From Erpobdella octoculata (lineage: Eukaryota; Annelida; Clitellata; Hirudinida; Erpobdellidae): a stretch of 64,000 nt of DNA. Location of the stretch: contig OZ022238.1 in the NCBI GenBank assembly GCA_963978895.1, forward strand, positions 17,190,892-17,254,891, read 5' to 3'. Positions within the stretch are counted from its first letter, which is position 1, and each line of letters opens with the position of its first letter. A program made the position numbers and the translations under genes. The notes beneath the pieces are model-generated. The model worked only from the letters and a program-made list of their open reading frames with translations, was not told the origin of the DNA and ran no database searches. This document shows, piece after piece, positions 26,236 to 49,932 of the stretch.

Positions 26236-26426
26236 CTAGTAATGTATAAAATAATGAAAACAGAATGAACTAATGCAAACAGCTTCTATCATTGCATCTG
26301 CCATTGCCTGACCAGTTCCAGAAGGCAACTGAGGGATAGCAAGAAGCTGTTCAATGCCAGATCCTGAAACTATACTCGGTAATCGATCAACTTTCTTATC
26401 TTCAGTGAGATCTTCCATCAGCTTGC
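26236..26426 (-). CDS. Candidate exon of unknown protein, possibly captured
   Basis: The minus-strand frame begins after a possible acceptor (TTATTTAG) and reads KLMEDLTEDKKVDRLP and SGIEQLLAIPQLPSGTGQAM before drifting into AT-rich sequence. It looks protein-like but I recognise no family. It sits between a Helitron 3' end (26239) and an opposite-strand Helitron 5' end (26508), so a gene fragment captured by a Helitron is possible. Confidence 0.3.
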
Positions 26427-26435
26427 CTAAATAAC

Positions 26436-26508
26436 ATACCTATATACATACATACATACATACATACATAAACACATATATACAAACATTCATTTTTATA
26501 TATATAGA
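26436..26508 (-). mobile_element. Helitron family 1, 5' end
   Basis: Reverse complement begins TCTATATATATAAAAATG and AATGTTTGTATATATG, then a TATG array, matching the 5' ends at 24369 and 42654. Confidence 0.6.
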
Positions 26509-26681
26509 CATAATTGTCTTTTTAAATTTTTTTACAAATAAACGTAAATACGGCTGCAAACAAGGAATTCGTTAATAGTCTATCTTCCCAACAACGGGCT
26601 TCCCTCCGACGTTTTGAGTCTTTTGCGAAAAAATTAACAAATACAAAATAGGCAATTATATTCAATGGAGTTTGCGTACAA

Positions 26682-26953
<272 letters not shown>

Positions 26954-27285
26954 GATTATAAACATTAACAGATCTGATACTTGTTCAATTTGTGCGTTGT
27001 TTCACTTCTCCCTCATCGTTTTTATTTTATTTTCTTACTAAATATTTTTTTAAGTCAACCAGGTTTGTGTCAATTAATTCAAACATAAACAAGTAAAGAT
27101 AAAAAAAAATTTTTTTTAAATTATTTTATTTGCCTCTTTATCGATCAACGAACTAAAAATTTTTAATCTAAATGATAATGATAATGATAATGAATCCGGG
27201 TTTTACTAAAGTGGCGTATGTTCTTCAAAAGAACTTGAAGACCACTGTAGACGTTAGGGAAAAGATTTAGTGAACAGAAATGTTT
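26954..27285. other. No gene seen
   Basis: AT-rich sequence with a short GATAAT repeat at 27170-27192. It leads into the 3' end of the LINE to the right (minus strand). Confidence 0.5.
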
Positions 27286-28370
27286 TTAGTGCTGTGTGGA
27301 AACTGGCTGAACTGAATGTAGAGATGATGTGAAAAGGGAGTTTCTTCCACATTTCAGGCCCAATCGCGTCGATGGATCTTCCGTCGCGCGATGAACCGGC
27401 GGTGTAGTGAGGAGGCCCCTGGATGCTGATCTGAGCCTCTGCCGACCCGGTACATTGACTACATGAGCAAAAGACAGGTATGGAGGAGCTTGGCCGTGCA
27501 GAGATTTGTGTACTATTGTGGAAATCTTGTACTCGATTCGTTGCCGAATGCGAAGCCAGTGGAGATCTTTGAGAAGTGGGGTGACATGGTCATATTTCCG
27601 AGCATTGTAGATTATTTTGGCGGCTGTGTTGATGAAAGTTTGAATCCGATCCAGATGAGAAGAAGGAAGTCCGGCTAGAGTTGAATTTCCGTAACTAATC
27701 TTTGGAAGAACCAAGGCGGTTATGAGAATTCTCCGGGCGTCAATTGAAAGATGAGAGGAGATGCTGCAAATCTCTTTGAGAGAGGCATAACAGGAACAGG
27801 TCGTGTTGTTGATGTGACTGGCTATAGAACAATCTGAATCCAACCAGATCCCCAGATTACAAACACGTCTTACTGGTAGGATCAGGTCGGGGCAGATTCG
27901 AACCGGCTTGGTAGGGAGAGTTGACGAACGTCGGAAAGACGAGCACCAGATCAATTCTGTTTTGTTTGAATTCAACAGGAGACGGCTGCTGAACATCCAG
28001 CGGTCAACAGCGTCTACTCATCTTGATACCTTCATGGCAAGAGAGTCTGCGTGCTCCGGTCGACAGCGGCCGTAGACTTGTGCGTCATCGGCGTACATGT
28101 GGCATTGGAGACCATGCGCCCTGATGACTTCCTCAAGTTCGGCTGTATATAATCTAAAAAGAAGTGGACCCAGCACAGACCCCTGAGGTACTCCACATGT
28201 TAGTGGTCACCGCTGACGCTAATGCGCCAGAGCGTATTGAGAAAGAACGTCCGGTCAAATAGGATCCGAGCCATTCAAGAACGACACTCTTCAAACCGAA
28301 TGACGCTTCGAGGCGTTTCAGTAATATGTGATGATCAACGGTATCAAAAATCTAAAACAACCGTTAATTA
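27286..28370 (-). pseudogene. CR1-like LINE reverse transcriptase, 5'-truncated
   Basis: Minus strand. From 28370 the frame reads [40 protein letters not shown] and [10 protein letters not shown] (catalytic YADD), then from 27996 SRLLLNSNKTELIWCSS, VCNLGIWLDSDCSIASHIN and LKDLHWLRIRQRIEYK. These are the ordered RT and thumb/C-terminal blocks of CR1-like elements. A stop interrupts at about 28200 and the endonuclease is absent. Confidence 0.85.
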
Positions 28371-28764
28371 TTTTAGCCCTTTGGCGACTTATAAATAAAC
28401 ATCCGTACTGTTTAATTATTTTGGACCTCTGGTGACTTATACATAAACAACTTGATTGATTTGATTAATTTTAATTTATTAAAGACATTATTCATGTCAA
28501 AATCATTAAATTCATGTATTGTCATCCAGAATAAAGCTTTCCTGAAAGTTTTAGAGCTCTAGGTGGTCGAAAAGTGGGTGAATTTTTATTTCTAAGATTT
28601 GATCACAACAGACAAACAAACAAACAATCAATTCTTTGAGACGCCTAATGAGCATTCTAAGCAGAAAATTGGTTCTTGCTAAAACTTAATGGCAGTTCGT
28701 TATTGTCTTACTGGAGACAAATTTATCGTTGGTTCAGCCTTGACTTGTACATAATACATCATCT
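28371..28764 (+). repeat. Repeat X-like or related element tail
   Basis: TGTATTGTCATCCAGAATAA and the later CAGACAAACAAACAAACAAT resemble repeat X and the 11.5-kb tail, but are more diverged. No coding. Confidence 0.4.
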
Positions 28765-29016
28765 TCTACATACATAGTTTCCTATGTCTGTATGTATGTT
28801 AGCAATTTCGCATAACGCCGTGGCCGCGCTGGTCAGCAGTAATCAGTTGATCAAATTAGTTTTTTTAATTAGGCGTGTAATAAAAGTTATTACGCATTAG
28901 TACACTGTCAATCCGAAAAAGCCAAAAAGGTGCCGCTGAAATCGAAAAATAATATGCAATGATATTTTTTTTAATCCGTTATTTTTGACGGACTATCTCT
29001 AGTTATAGGCATATGT
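28765..29016 (+). mobile_element. Helitron family 2, short non-autonomous copy
   Basis: Shares its body with 11670-11910. The 3' end has a hairpin (CCGTTA TTTT TGACGG), then ACTATCTCTAG and T. Ends and size (about 250 bp) fit a mini-Helitron. Confidence 0.7.
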
Positions 29017-29187
29017 CGTTATCCATAATCAATCTATTTTATTAGTATTTACTGCTAACAGTTTAAACTTGAAATTTGCAAAAATTTAAATTTTGAAACA
29101 TTTCATATCAGTTATGTTTTATAAATTATCAACATTTGTTTCTTCGTAATTAACATCAAGGGCAAACAAAAAAGTGTTTCGAGCAAT

Positions 29188-40767
<11,580 letters not shown>

Positions 40768-41681
40768 CTTCAGCTAAATCACATTGAAAAAATGATTTTT
40801 TGATTTATTAATACGTCTGTCCACTGTGAAAACCATATGTAAGACTTTACAACTGTTGCAATGTAACTTATTTACATCTGTGCTGCACGGATAGTAGTGG
40901 TTTATAGAATAAGTAAGTTTAGGGGAGTTGGCCGAATAATTATTGCGATGCTTTCCAGTTTCAAGTTTCACGACGGAAATATATAATACTAAAGAATACC
41001 AAAAATAATAATAGCAGATATTGTTATTTTGTTTTTAAAATATTTAGTTACAATTTTTAATATTTTTATTGTTATTTGATTCACTCAATAAGTATGTTAT
41101 TGCCATGTTTTTATTCAATGAGTTGAGGTGAAACTTTAAATAGCGACATAGCACAAAATCATTTAATTAAAATCAATAAGTTTTTTTTATTTATCCATAA
41201 TTGTAAGGTTACATTAAAAATAAATAATTTATTAAGTTGTAAAGGTACGCTCCTAAAGATGAGCAATGAAACAGTTCAAAAAATAGTTTTCAACTATAAA
41301 TTTGATCAAAACGCATATCACAAATAGAAATAATTGCAAATCAATTAATAGAAATATATAATAAAATTCACAAAACCTGATTCAATACAGAGAAAATATA
41401 GATAACGGGATGCTTTCCCATATAAAACAACAATAACAAAATTGCTTTCAGGCTCTAGGCCTCTCGTTTTATCCTCTCCTTCTCTTCAACTCAGTTTGTA
41501 TAGCAAGCTGGGAGTTTTGGCTCTACAAAACTAAAGCTGTGGAGTAATGGAAAGGCTGATGGATGAGAAGAAAATGCAAAAAAACAAGAAAGAAGTTCAT
41601 CTTAAATATAGTACCTCACTTATCTCTTGTTATCTGGAGTGAAATAATTTGTAATGTTTTTATATAACAGTTACTGGCAGT
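40768..41681. other. Upstream flank of ART gene B
   Basis: AT-rich. Promoter elements could not be identified with confidence and no gene was seen. Confidence 0.4.
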
Positions 41682-42627
41682 CAGTGTTATTTTAGTTCAG
41701 TAAATAATTTTAGTTCTTATTTTTATTCTATTCTTAAATTTTATTTATTATTATTATTTTATTTTAGTTTATCAAATAATATTAGTTTTTATTATTATTT
41801 AGCTCTACAAAATTAAATTTATTTTTTATTTTATTACAGTTCTTGAAATAATTTTCGTTTTTATTCTTATTTTATTCAGATAAAAAAAATTTTCGTTTTT
41901 ATTTGATTTTTGTTCAATTTTAGTTCATGCACTAAATATTTTTCTTACTATAGCCAATTTCATGCAGTGTATATATGGAAAAATAATAATTTTTTAACAC
42001 AGGAAGATGGTATAATCAAAATTTCAACAAATTCAGATTTATGAAATCTCTTTAGATGCGAACTCAAATTTGTGGAATTTTTCCCGCTAAGACGGATTCC
42101 TCATTCTTTATTTTGAGAATCCATTGCCTTACATTTAGATTTGTTGGTGCTGGAATCGTAAACAAAAAATTCCCACACGGAACTATCTTTTTTTCGCCCA
42201 GCAAGCATTTTTGCAAGAGAACTCATAATTATTTTCAATCATTACAACGTTTATGATAACACGAAAGTTAAGAAAGAAATGGGTGTAAATTTCAAAGATT
42301 AGACAACCATAGAAATCTCCATCATAGATATCCACAGATATTGGTTATCTAGGCGAATATGTATGTACACAACTTTCAATAATTTTCGTTCGAAAATTAA
42401 TTTTTATTTTTATTTTTATTCAGTTTGCACAATTTAAATTTTATTTTTATTTTATTATCGTTCAGAAAATAATTTTCGTTATTATTATTATTCAGTTTGT
42501 ACCATTTAAATATAGTTTTTATTCTATTTAGGTTCTTTAAATAATTATAGTTTCTTTTTCGTTCTTATTAACGAATACAATAAAAAATTCTGTTTTTATT
42601 CAGTTTTCGTTAACAAAAATATCACTG
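41682..42627. mobile_element. Non-coding hAT-like element, exact 8-bp duplication CTGGCAGT
   Basis: CTGGCAGT lies at 41674-41681 and 42628-42635. The element starts CAGTGTTATTTTAGTT and, inverted from the right, CAGTGATATTTTTGTT. Most of the 946 bp consists of AATAATTTTCGTTTTTATTC-like units in the same direction at both ends. No transposase fragment found. Confidence 0.88.
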
Positions 42628-42947
42628 CTGGCAGTTAGTTAGCACCATCTAAATCTATATATATAAAAATGAATGTTTGTATATATCTATATATGTATAA
42701 ATGTATATATTCATGTCCTTTATGCATTGCTACACCATTCATCCGATCGTAATGAAATTTTCACACAACCTTGAGAGTCAAGGGGAATCAAATATGGAAA
42801 AAACATTTTTGAAATTCGTCACAAAATGAGCGGAGCGGAGCGGGTGAGCGAGCGGGAACTATATATATATGTTTGTGCGTATGTATGTGTATATGTATGT
42901 ATGTGTATGTGCATGTATGTGTGTCTGTGTGTGTGTTTATGTATGTA

Positions 42948-43306
42948 CTAGCGAGATACCCGGCGTTGCCCGGGTTTTTTAGAGGTTTTTCTAATGTTTG
43001 TCTCTTTCTCTCCCGTTTCCTTTCCCACCTGCTTTCCCACTCCTGTTCGCTTTCCCGTTTTCGGTCGTTTTCCCGCTGCCGGTCGCTTTCCCGTTCCCGG
43101 TCGCGGTCCCGTTCCCGCTCCCGGTCGCTTTCCCGCTCCCGGTCGCTTTCCCGTTCCCGGTCGCGGTCCCGTTCCCGCTCACGTTTGCTCTCCCATTCCC
43201 GCTCACGCTTGATTTTCCGTTCCCGCTCGCTGTCCGTTCCGGGTCGCTTTCCGTTTCTATAATAGACAAACTAACCTACAAACATTCATATATATATATA
43301 TATATA
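42948..43306 (-). mobile_element. Nested mini-Helitron family 1
   Basis: On minus it starts near CTATATATATATATATGAAT, carries the purine tract and ends with the hairpin CCCGGGCAACGCCGGG, then TATCTCGCTAG and T. The short size (about 359 bp) with both ends present makes it a good minimal copy. Confidence 0.7.
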
Positions 43307-43464
43307 GTCTTAGCAAATCTATTTTACGTTTTATAGGCTAACAGAAGTTATGAAAGAATGTAAAAGAGAAAATGAGCGTGAACGGGAACGGGAGAGCAAC
43401 CGTGACCTGGAATGGGAGAGCAAGCATGACCGGGAACGGGAGAGCAAGCGTGAGCGGGAACGGG

Positions 43465-43700
43465 AAAGCGACCGGGAACGGGAAAGCGACCGGGAACGGG
43501 AAAGCGACCGGGAACGGGAAAGCGACCGGGAACGGGAAAGCGACCGGGAACGGGAAAGCGACCGGGAACGGGAAAGCGACCGGGAACGGGAAAGCGACCG
43601 GGAACGGGAAAGCGACCGGGAACGGGAAAGCGACCGGGAACGGGAAAGCGACCGGGAACGGGAAAGCGACCGGGAACGCGGAAAGCGACCGGGAACGCGG
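43465..43700. repeat. 18-bp minisatellite (GCGACCGGGAACGGGAAA)
   Basis: About 13 nearly identical units, inside the Helitron. The unit length is a multiple of three and lacks stops, so open frames appear on both strands (RERESD or RSRSLS repeats). I treat these as non-coding. Confidence 0.95.
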
Positions 43701-44009
43701 AAAGCGACTGGAATCGGTAGAGCAAGCTTGGAAGGAAACGCGAGCAAGAGAGAAAATCGATAACAAAACTTCTGAGCGGGAAAGCGACCGGGAGCTGGAA
43801 AACGACCGAGAGCGGAAAAGCGACCGGAAACGCGACGAAAATGGGAAAGTGGAGAAGGAAACGGGAGCGAGAGAGACAAACATTAGAAAAACCTCTAAAA
43901 ACCCCGGGCAACGCCGGGTAACCCCGCTAGTAATCAATAAAAACAATAATTAAAATATATACACAAAATATATACACACAAAATTAAATTATTAATAGCA
44001 GGTTAAAAA

Positions 44010-45208
44010 ATTGATCGGGGCACGTGGCCCCATTCACAAATTGCTAATAAATGGATCAATATTTTAAAAATTCGAATGAATCAATTTTTAAAATAATTCG
44101 ACCTAAAATGTTTAGACATTTTTTAGTCCAAGTTATATGTTATATAATGTTTTTTTCATTATAAGCAGTTCTCTTTTTTGCTCCAAAACATTTTTACTTT
44201 TCTTTGCACCATCGGAATTATTTTTTGTTACACTGGTGCGAGTTTGAAACGACTGTTAGTGAATTGAGGTAGGTACTTTAGCGAGTTAATTGCTTCTTGG
44301 TGATTTATATACATTAAAATCTCAAGCCAAATGAAGACACAATCATTATTATGTTTTTTTTATATTAAATGCCTAAATCAGTAGTTCTAAAATTTGATAT
44401 TCGTTTCATTCTAGGTTTAGTTTGGTTTCACAATTGTGAGACTCCGTCAGCAAAAAACAGATCAAGGTACAACACCTGTTGCAGTGATAGGAACAGCAAT
44501 AGATGAAGTTATAATAAAGATTAGAACTGTCAATGCTGTTGAACGTAAAATGGGAATTGAACGTATGACACTAAATTGATATGTTCGAAAGAGACGTCTC
44601 GATCCAGATGTTGGTTTGATACCGAGTTGTAAAAAAGCAGGTACTCACAGTAGAACAAGAAGAGATGTTTGGAAAATATTTGCTGCAAGCATCTAAGCTT
44701 AACTATCCTATGGGCTCTCCACTCTTCCGACATGTATCACTGTTTCCCGTCGTGGACTTAAAACATATCTGTTTGATCAGTTCATGTCCGAGCGCTATTG
44801 AACGAAACGGAAATAGCGCTATATAAATACAGTTGATTAATTGATTTAATTGAGTTGAAGAATGTTAAATAATTATTATTAAGAATAATGGCTATTATAC
44901 CTATTTTTAATGTGTTTTTTGAGATAACTGAATGTGGAATCATATTGAATTATACCTAGGATCAATGTGCCCCGTATGGATCATGGTACCCCGTATGTCG
45001 GTGTATGTGGGGTACTTTGATTGTTTTTAGGGATTGCACTAAAGTTCAATTTAACAATAGTTCTCTTGCATTATATAATTTAAACTGAATTAAATACATA
45101 AGGTAAATGTTCCTCAATAAAATTCACCAAAAACAATGTTGACATTTTGAATGGCTTGACTGTTGTTACCTAAAAACCTCAAAACAGATCATTGTGCCCC
45201 ATCTCCCC
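44010..45208 (+). mobile_element. pogo/Tigger relic, right terminus kept
   Basis: The right end (CATTGTGCCCCATCTCCCC followed by TA) resembles a pogo-type terminus. CAATGTGCCCCGTATG and GGGGCACGTGGCCCC are likely subterminal copies. Around 44440-44640 the plus strand encodes TAIDEVIIKIRTVNAVERKM and YVRKRRLDPDVGLIPS, a psq-like helix-turn-helix of Tigger transposases. The left terminus was not found and the rest of the transposase is lost. Confidence 0.6.
44700..44862 (+). mobile_element. LINE (CR1-like) 3' tail inside the Tigger relic
   Basis: Encodes SRRGLKTYLFDQFMSERY, then AAATAGCGCTATATAAATAC and AGTTGATTAATTGATT, the usual end of CR1/L2-like elements with its short-repeat tail. Confidence 0.65.
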
Positions 45209-45214
45209 TAATAA

Positions 45215-45257
45215 GTTTAAAAAATCTGTCATTTTTACGGGCTATTTCTAGTTATTC
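45215..45257 (+). mobile_element. Helitron family 2, 3' terminus only
   Basis: AAAAAATCTGTCATTTTTAC, then GGGCTATTTCTAG and T. The hairpin is slightly degenerate. Confidence 0.55.
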
Positions 45258-45965
45258 AATAAGTACTTACACTGAAAACAAGACATTATATTATTATCAA
45301 ATTATACAAACTAATTAAGAAAACTACTATAATACAGTTAAATTCCCTTGGGTTTATTACAATGGCAGTTTCTGTTTGATGGAATTTTTTAACAACAGTT
45401 ATTCATAAAACACAGCTATATAAATTACTTGGTAAGTCTTATAAACTTATTTAGTTTAAACATATGGTTATGTTTACTAGAAACAGCACCAATGCCAAAT
45501 TATTGACAATTTTCATTCAGTTTTTTTAAGTTATTACGTCAGTATGTAGTTTTTTATCTAAATTTAAAACTGCAAAGATTTTCTGAGATGTTCTGATTTT
45601 TCAAGTTATAAATTTTCAATAGGTCCTTACTTCTGAACAATTTACTCTGGAAACAAAAACAACAGCAGCATCTAGTAATAATGTAGACTAGCAAAAGATG
45701 ACACTCCAACGATTTGGTATTAAAATCCCCGCAAGTGGCATTACGTCAGGCCCGTCGGGACGGGGAGGTGTGGGGGGTGGATCGCCCTCCCCACTTTTCA
45801 ACACGCTGTCGGTATAAAATATATTGTCAGTTTATATTTGGTACAACTGATATTGTTAGCTAAAAATATATTGTCGGTACAACTTATCTTCTCATCTACT
45901 AAAATAACTGCCAGCTTATGAGCTTATAATCAACTTAAATTGACAACATTTTTACGAATCATTCA
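45258..45965. other. No gene; possible hAT left end
   Basis: CAGGCCCGTCGGGACGGGG at 45748 resembles GC-rich hAT termini, but no matching right end or duplication was found. Confidence 0.35.
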
Positions 45966-46736
45966 TTGATGGATAGTTTCTCTGATGTTGTTTGTTATGA
46001 CTTCTCGGACCACCTTCCTATAATTTTCTCTCTTCCTAAACTAAAAGAAACTAAGATTCATCAATCACAAAGTGTGAAAAGAACGATTAATAAAATTACC
46101 ATTAATCAGTTTCTGAATGGCCTAATGAGTGTTGAATGGACCAATGTACACAGTGCATGTATGGAGAATAATGTGAATCTAGCATAAACAATGTTCCTGG
46201 ACAGTTACAGTAGGGTTTTTGATTTGGCTTTCCCATATTTTGAAATCACCAACTTGAAAAGAAGATTTGAAAGAGATTGGATGTCAGCAAGCTTATTAAA
46301 GATGGTTGAAAAAAATCCAAACTTTATAGGAAACTTCTGAGGAAACTTTCAGAAGAAGTCAGAAGAGAATTTGTGAATCTTAGACATTATTTTAAGCAAA
46401 AAAAGAATGATGCAATTAAAAACTTCTACTCGACTAAATTTTCTTCTTGTCTTGGTGACTCTAAAAATGTGGTCTACAATTAGTTCCATAATAATTAACA
46501 AAGATCGTCATTTTTCTGCTTCTTCTTCATTTGCTGTTGATGGCATAATGCCTGATGACCCTTCGATGATTGCTCATGGCTTCAATGAATATTTTGTAAA
46601 CATAGGAGCTCGTCTCTCTACTTCTAAACCTGAGAAAAAAATTTCATTTGAAAATATAATTCTTCCTACAGTGTCTTTAATGTCATTTAAAGAGGTGAAA
46701 TCTTTTGAATTGATCACAGTTTCAAAGTCTATCTAA
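45966..46736 (+). pseudogene. Non-LTR retrotransposon fragment (endonuclease end to RT start)
   Basis: Contains VVCYDFSDHLPIIFSLPK (the SDH motif at the end of an APE endonuclease). It continues through RRFERDWMSASLLKM to NVWSTISSIIINKDRHF-like and PDDPSMIAHGFNEYFVNIG sequence, the linker before RT. Several stops and shifts. It is joined at about 46738 to a different LINE. Confidence 0.75.
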
Positions 46737-47270
46737 ATCAAGATTGTTGGAGCGGCGCTACAAGCGGACTCGAGAGCCGGGTGATCGCACTCTGCTTATG
46801 AGCCAGGTACGGGCGTCTCACGGCCTTTTTATGCAGAAACAAAATTCTTACTGGAGAAGAAAAATCGATGATAGTCAAGGTAATCCTGCAAAGCTCTGGA
46901 GAACATTGTCTCGGTGCTTGGCGGGGACTGTGGCAATTCAGCCCCACCCAATGATCTTGCGGCGGGTGATTTCTTGAAAGCATTTTTGGAAAAGACCGAG
47001 AATGTTCGCCAGTCTACTTCGTCTGCTTCTGGCCCGCTCTACTGTGCTGGAGGCATTCCCAGCTCGCTGCTGGTATTCAGGCCTGTGGATGCTAACTACA
47101 TCATCCGGCTCATCAGGGCTTCACCTAACAAGAACTGTTCTTTGGATCCAATGTTAACATGGACAATAAAACAATATTCCAAGGAACTGGCACCGTTCGT
47201 GTCATTTCTGGTCAACTCTTCGCTAAGACAAGGTTTTTTCCCTCAACTCAGAAAAATGCCATTATCACTA

Positions 47271-47655
47271 TAAAGGTGTGCATAGTAGTGATGTATGACG
47301 TGACCTAGCGAAAGTTTAAAAAAAAATTTTTATTTATTTTTTTGCGTTTAAAGGGTGGGCCAAAGTCACCCCGCCGGTTGGGGTGACTTTGGCCCAGCGA
47401 GTTTAAGCCTATCCAGAAAAAAATTTCAACCTCTAAAGGCGCTGGAGGCAGAGCGGTAGAGCGTTCGCCTGTCGATCGTTATGTCCGCAGTTCGAACCTC
47501 GCCGGCGTCACCAGCGTAACTCCCTTAAGCAAGGAGTTCACTCGCAATGCTAAAAGGGTAGGCGCCTATAAATGGATGCCTCTGCAAATACCCTTTCTCG
47601 CCTTCGAGCAAGACTTGTCTTGGAAAAGGCGTTGTGAAAGAGAAATAAAAAAATC
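47271..47655 (+). mobile_element. tRNA-derived SINE insertion in LINE, with 5' hairpin sequence
   Basis: Flanked by ATCAC on both sides, and removing it restores the LINE reading (ITPVLKK-like). The tRNA-like head is GGAGGCAGAGCGGTAGAGCG (A box) with CAGTTCGAACCTC (B box), then TCCCTTAAGCAAGGAGTTC, as in the SINE at 51440. About 165 bp upstream of the head is non-SINE sequence containing the hairpin at 47356-47396. Confidence 0.75.
47356..47396. repeat. Perfect 17-bp hairpin
   Basis: TGGGCCAAAGTCACCCC pairs exactly with its inverse after a 7-base loop (GCCGGTT). It could be the fused ends of a deleted pogo-like element. Confidence 0.95.
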
Positions 47656-48595
47656 ACGCCAGTCCTTAAAAACCGAACTTGGATCCACACAACCCTGCCA
47701 ATTATCATCCGATCTCCAATTTGTCGTATTTGTCTAAGCTGTTGGAGCGATGTGTTGGTGACCAGATGAACATATATCTCAATGAAAATAACCTCCTGCT
47801 ACGATGCCATTCATCCTACAGAAAACATCACTATACTGAGACTGCTGTCTTGAAGGTACTCTCGGTTATCTACTCAGCGGCAGACCTGGGACGAATCACA
47901 CTTCTGGGCCTTCTGGGCCTTAGTGACGCGTTCAACACCGTTTATCATACGATCTTGTGTGATAGGCTTTATAACTTGTTTGGTCTTGGGGGTGCTGTCT
48001 TGAAATGGTTCGGCTCCTACCTTGCGGACCGGTCCAACTGCAACCCTTGCAAGGATGTCACATCTAAGTCGGCTTCTCTCCTCTACGGTGTCCCGCAGGG
48101 GTCCGTCCTTGGTCCGGTGCGGTTTCCTCTTTACACTGCTGATGTCATGTCGCTACCAGACATGGGTTCTCGGCTCATGCCTATGCTGCCGATCTGCAAA
48201 TTTACTGTGACTCTCCTCAGATGTTATGCTCTAATCTTGTGCCAAAAATGTCTGGTTGTATTAGCGAAATTAGCTCATGGATGGCCAGTAATCACTTGAA
48301 ACTCAACCCATCAAAGACTGAGCTGATATAGCTGGGTTCATCTCGTCGGCTGAGGCATTGTCTAATGGGGGATGTGGATATTGCTGGGGTCTCGGTCAGG
48401 CCTTTCACATTTGTTCGGGATCTTGGGGTGTTGTCACTGTCAACAGTGATCTGTCCATGGAGACACACATTTCCTATCTCACCCGTGGCTGTTTTACCAT
48501 TTTCGTCAGTTACGTGTCATCCGCAGGAGCCTCGCTACAGATTATGCTCACTCCCTTGTTAGAGCACTGGTGCACAGCCAAGTTGACTATTGCTA

Positions 48596-49932
48596 AAGTC
48601 AACAGCGTTAAAGCTGTTCGTTATCAGATTGGTGAAATATACGATGCTTTGAATGAAGTTTCAGACACAACGAATGATCCAATAGCTCGAGCAGAAGCAA
48701 TCTCATTGGCAAACACAATAACAAATTATCAATTCTTGGTAACGTCAGCCACGTGACACGAATTACTGGTGCATCTTAATGCAGCTAGTAAGCTGATGCA
48801 GCAGAAAAACATGCAGCTGGATGTGACTATCAAAACTTAAAAAAACGCTTAAATTTGTAAGAGAATTTCGGGGGAAAAAATGAGAAATCGCTCATTATTG
48901 CAAGAAAACTTGCAGAAGAGTTGAGATGAATTCTAGTGACATGGTTTTTCCGAATGAAGGTGCTGTTCGTCCAAAACGAGTGAAAAAGCAATTTCCCTAT
49001 GAAGCTGATGACGAGTCAGTAAACTTCAACTCTACTGACAAGTTTCGAACTACATTTTTCTTTGTTCTACTTGATAACGCAATTGCATCATTCAGTCAAC
49101 GTTTTGAGCAAAAGCAGGAATTTCAAAAGAACTTTGGTTTTTTGCTTACATTTATACATAACAGATGCAGTATCAATGAATATGAAATGAAGGCAAATTG
49201 TCTAAATCTGCAGACAGTTCTATCTTCAAAATCACAGTCATAAAACCAAAGTAATACACTGTGTTCGGATATTGATGGCATATCATTGTTTGATGAGCTG
49301 AAAGCCTTGCATAACATCATGCCTGACAACATTAGCTCAATACTAGAACTGTTACTGTTACGTTTTCTACATTTCAATTGTTTGCATGAGATTCTTCCAA
49401 ATGTTTCTGTTGCTCTGCGTGTCTTATACTGACTATTCCAATAACCGTTGCTTCAGGCGAGAGGAGCTTCTCCACACTGAAGCTAATCAAGACTTACTTA
49501 CGAGCAAGCATGAAACAGGATAGACTGAATGGTTTGACGTTATTGTCCATTGAAAATTCTGTTGCAAAGGAACTCAACTATACTAGTCTTATAAGAACAT
49601 TTGCATCCATTAAAGCTCGCAGAGTTTCGTTTTAAGTTAAAGTTTCGAGTAAAAACCTTTTGACTATAATAAATAGTTTAGTGTAAGTTTTTGAAGTTTG
49701 CTGTTTAGTGACAAACATCAATATTGTATGCTTATTGTAATTGTTATTACTGCATCACAATACTGTTTTTGTCTTACATCATAAGTTGATGACGAAAAAT
49801 TGTTGCTCAAAATTCATTGAACACTTTTTCACGCGATGTGGATGTGGTAAAACCGTAACACTCAATTTGCTCGAAGGTCCGGGACGCGTCAAAATTTTGC
49901 ATAGGGCCGCCGAAATGCTAAGGCCGGCCCTG
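48596..49932 (+). pseudogene. ZMYM/DUF4371-type hAT relic, right terminus kept
   Basis: Segments include YQIGEIYDALNEVSDTTNDP, then AIASFSQRFEQKQEFQKNFG, NIMPDNISSILELLL and finally GERSFSTLKLIKTYLRASMK with QDRLNGLTLLSIENSVAKEL, the C-terminal dimerisation motif. The sequence ends GGCCGGCCCTG at 49932, typical of this hAT group. The N-terminus and left terminus are missing. Stops at several points. Confidence 0.75.

Larger units (their letters stand above)
42654..43930 (+). mobile_element. Helitron family 1, complete ends, with a nested minus-strand copy
   Basis: The 5' end is A|TCTATATATATAAAAATG with the standard ATTCATCCGATCGTAATG block. The 3' end is AACCCCGGGCAACGCCGGGT, then AACCCCGCTAG and T. 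A second, oppositely oriented copy sits at about 42948-43306. The 3' half contains the 18-bp minisatellite below. No replicase. Confidence 0.78.
46744..48595 (+). pseudogene. CR1-like LINE with RT, broken and carrying a SINE
   Basis: Reads KLWRTLSRCLAG and NKNCSLDPMLTWTIKQYSKE up to 47270. After the SINE insertion it resumes at 47656 as [54 protein letters not shown] and, in other frames, LKLNPSKTELI and RDLGVL, ending near LVHSQVDYC-like coding at 48595. The catalytic ADD region is frameshifted. It is truncated on the right by a hAT relic. Confidence 0.82.

Noticed and set aside
43331..43953. Long overlapping frames on both strands (RERESD and RSRSLS repeats)
   Set aside because: Produced by an 18-bp minisatellite inside a Helitron; every frame is open, so there is no coding evidence.
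40915..45208. TAGGGGAGTTGG at 40920 as the left partner of the Tigger right end at 45208
   Set aside because: Only the first seven bases agree and the next motif differs; 4.3 kb of unrelated elements lie between.
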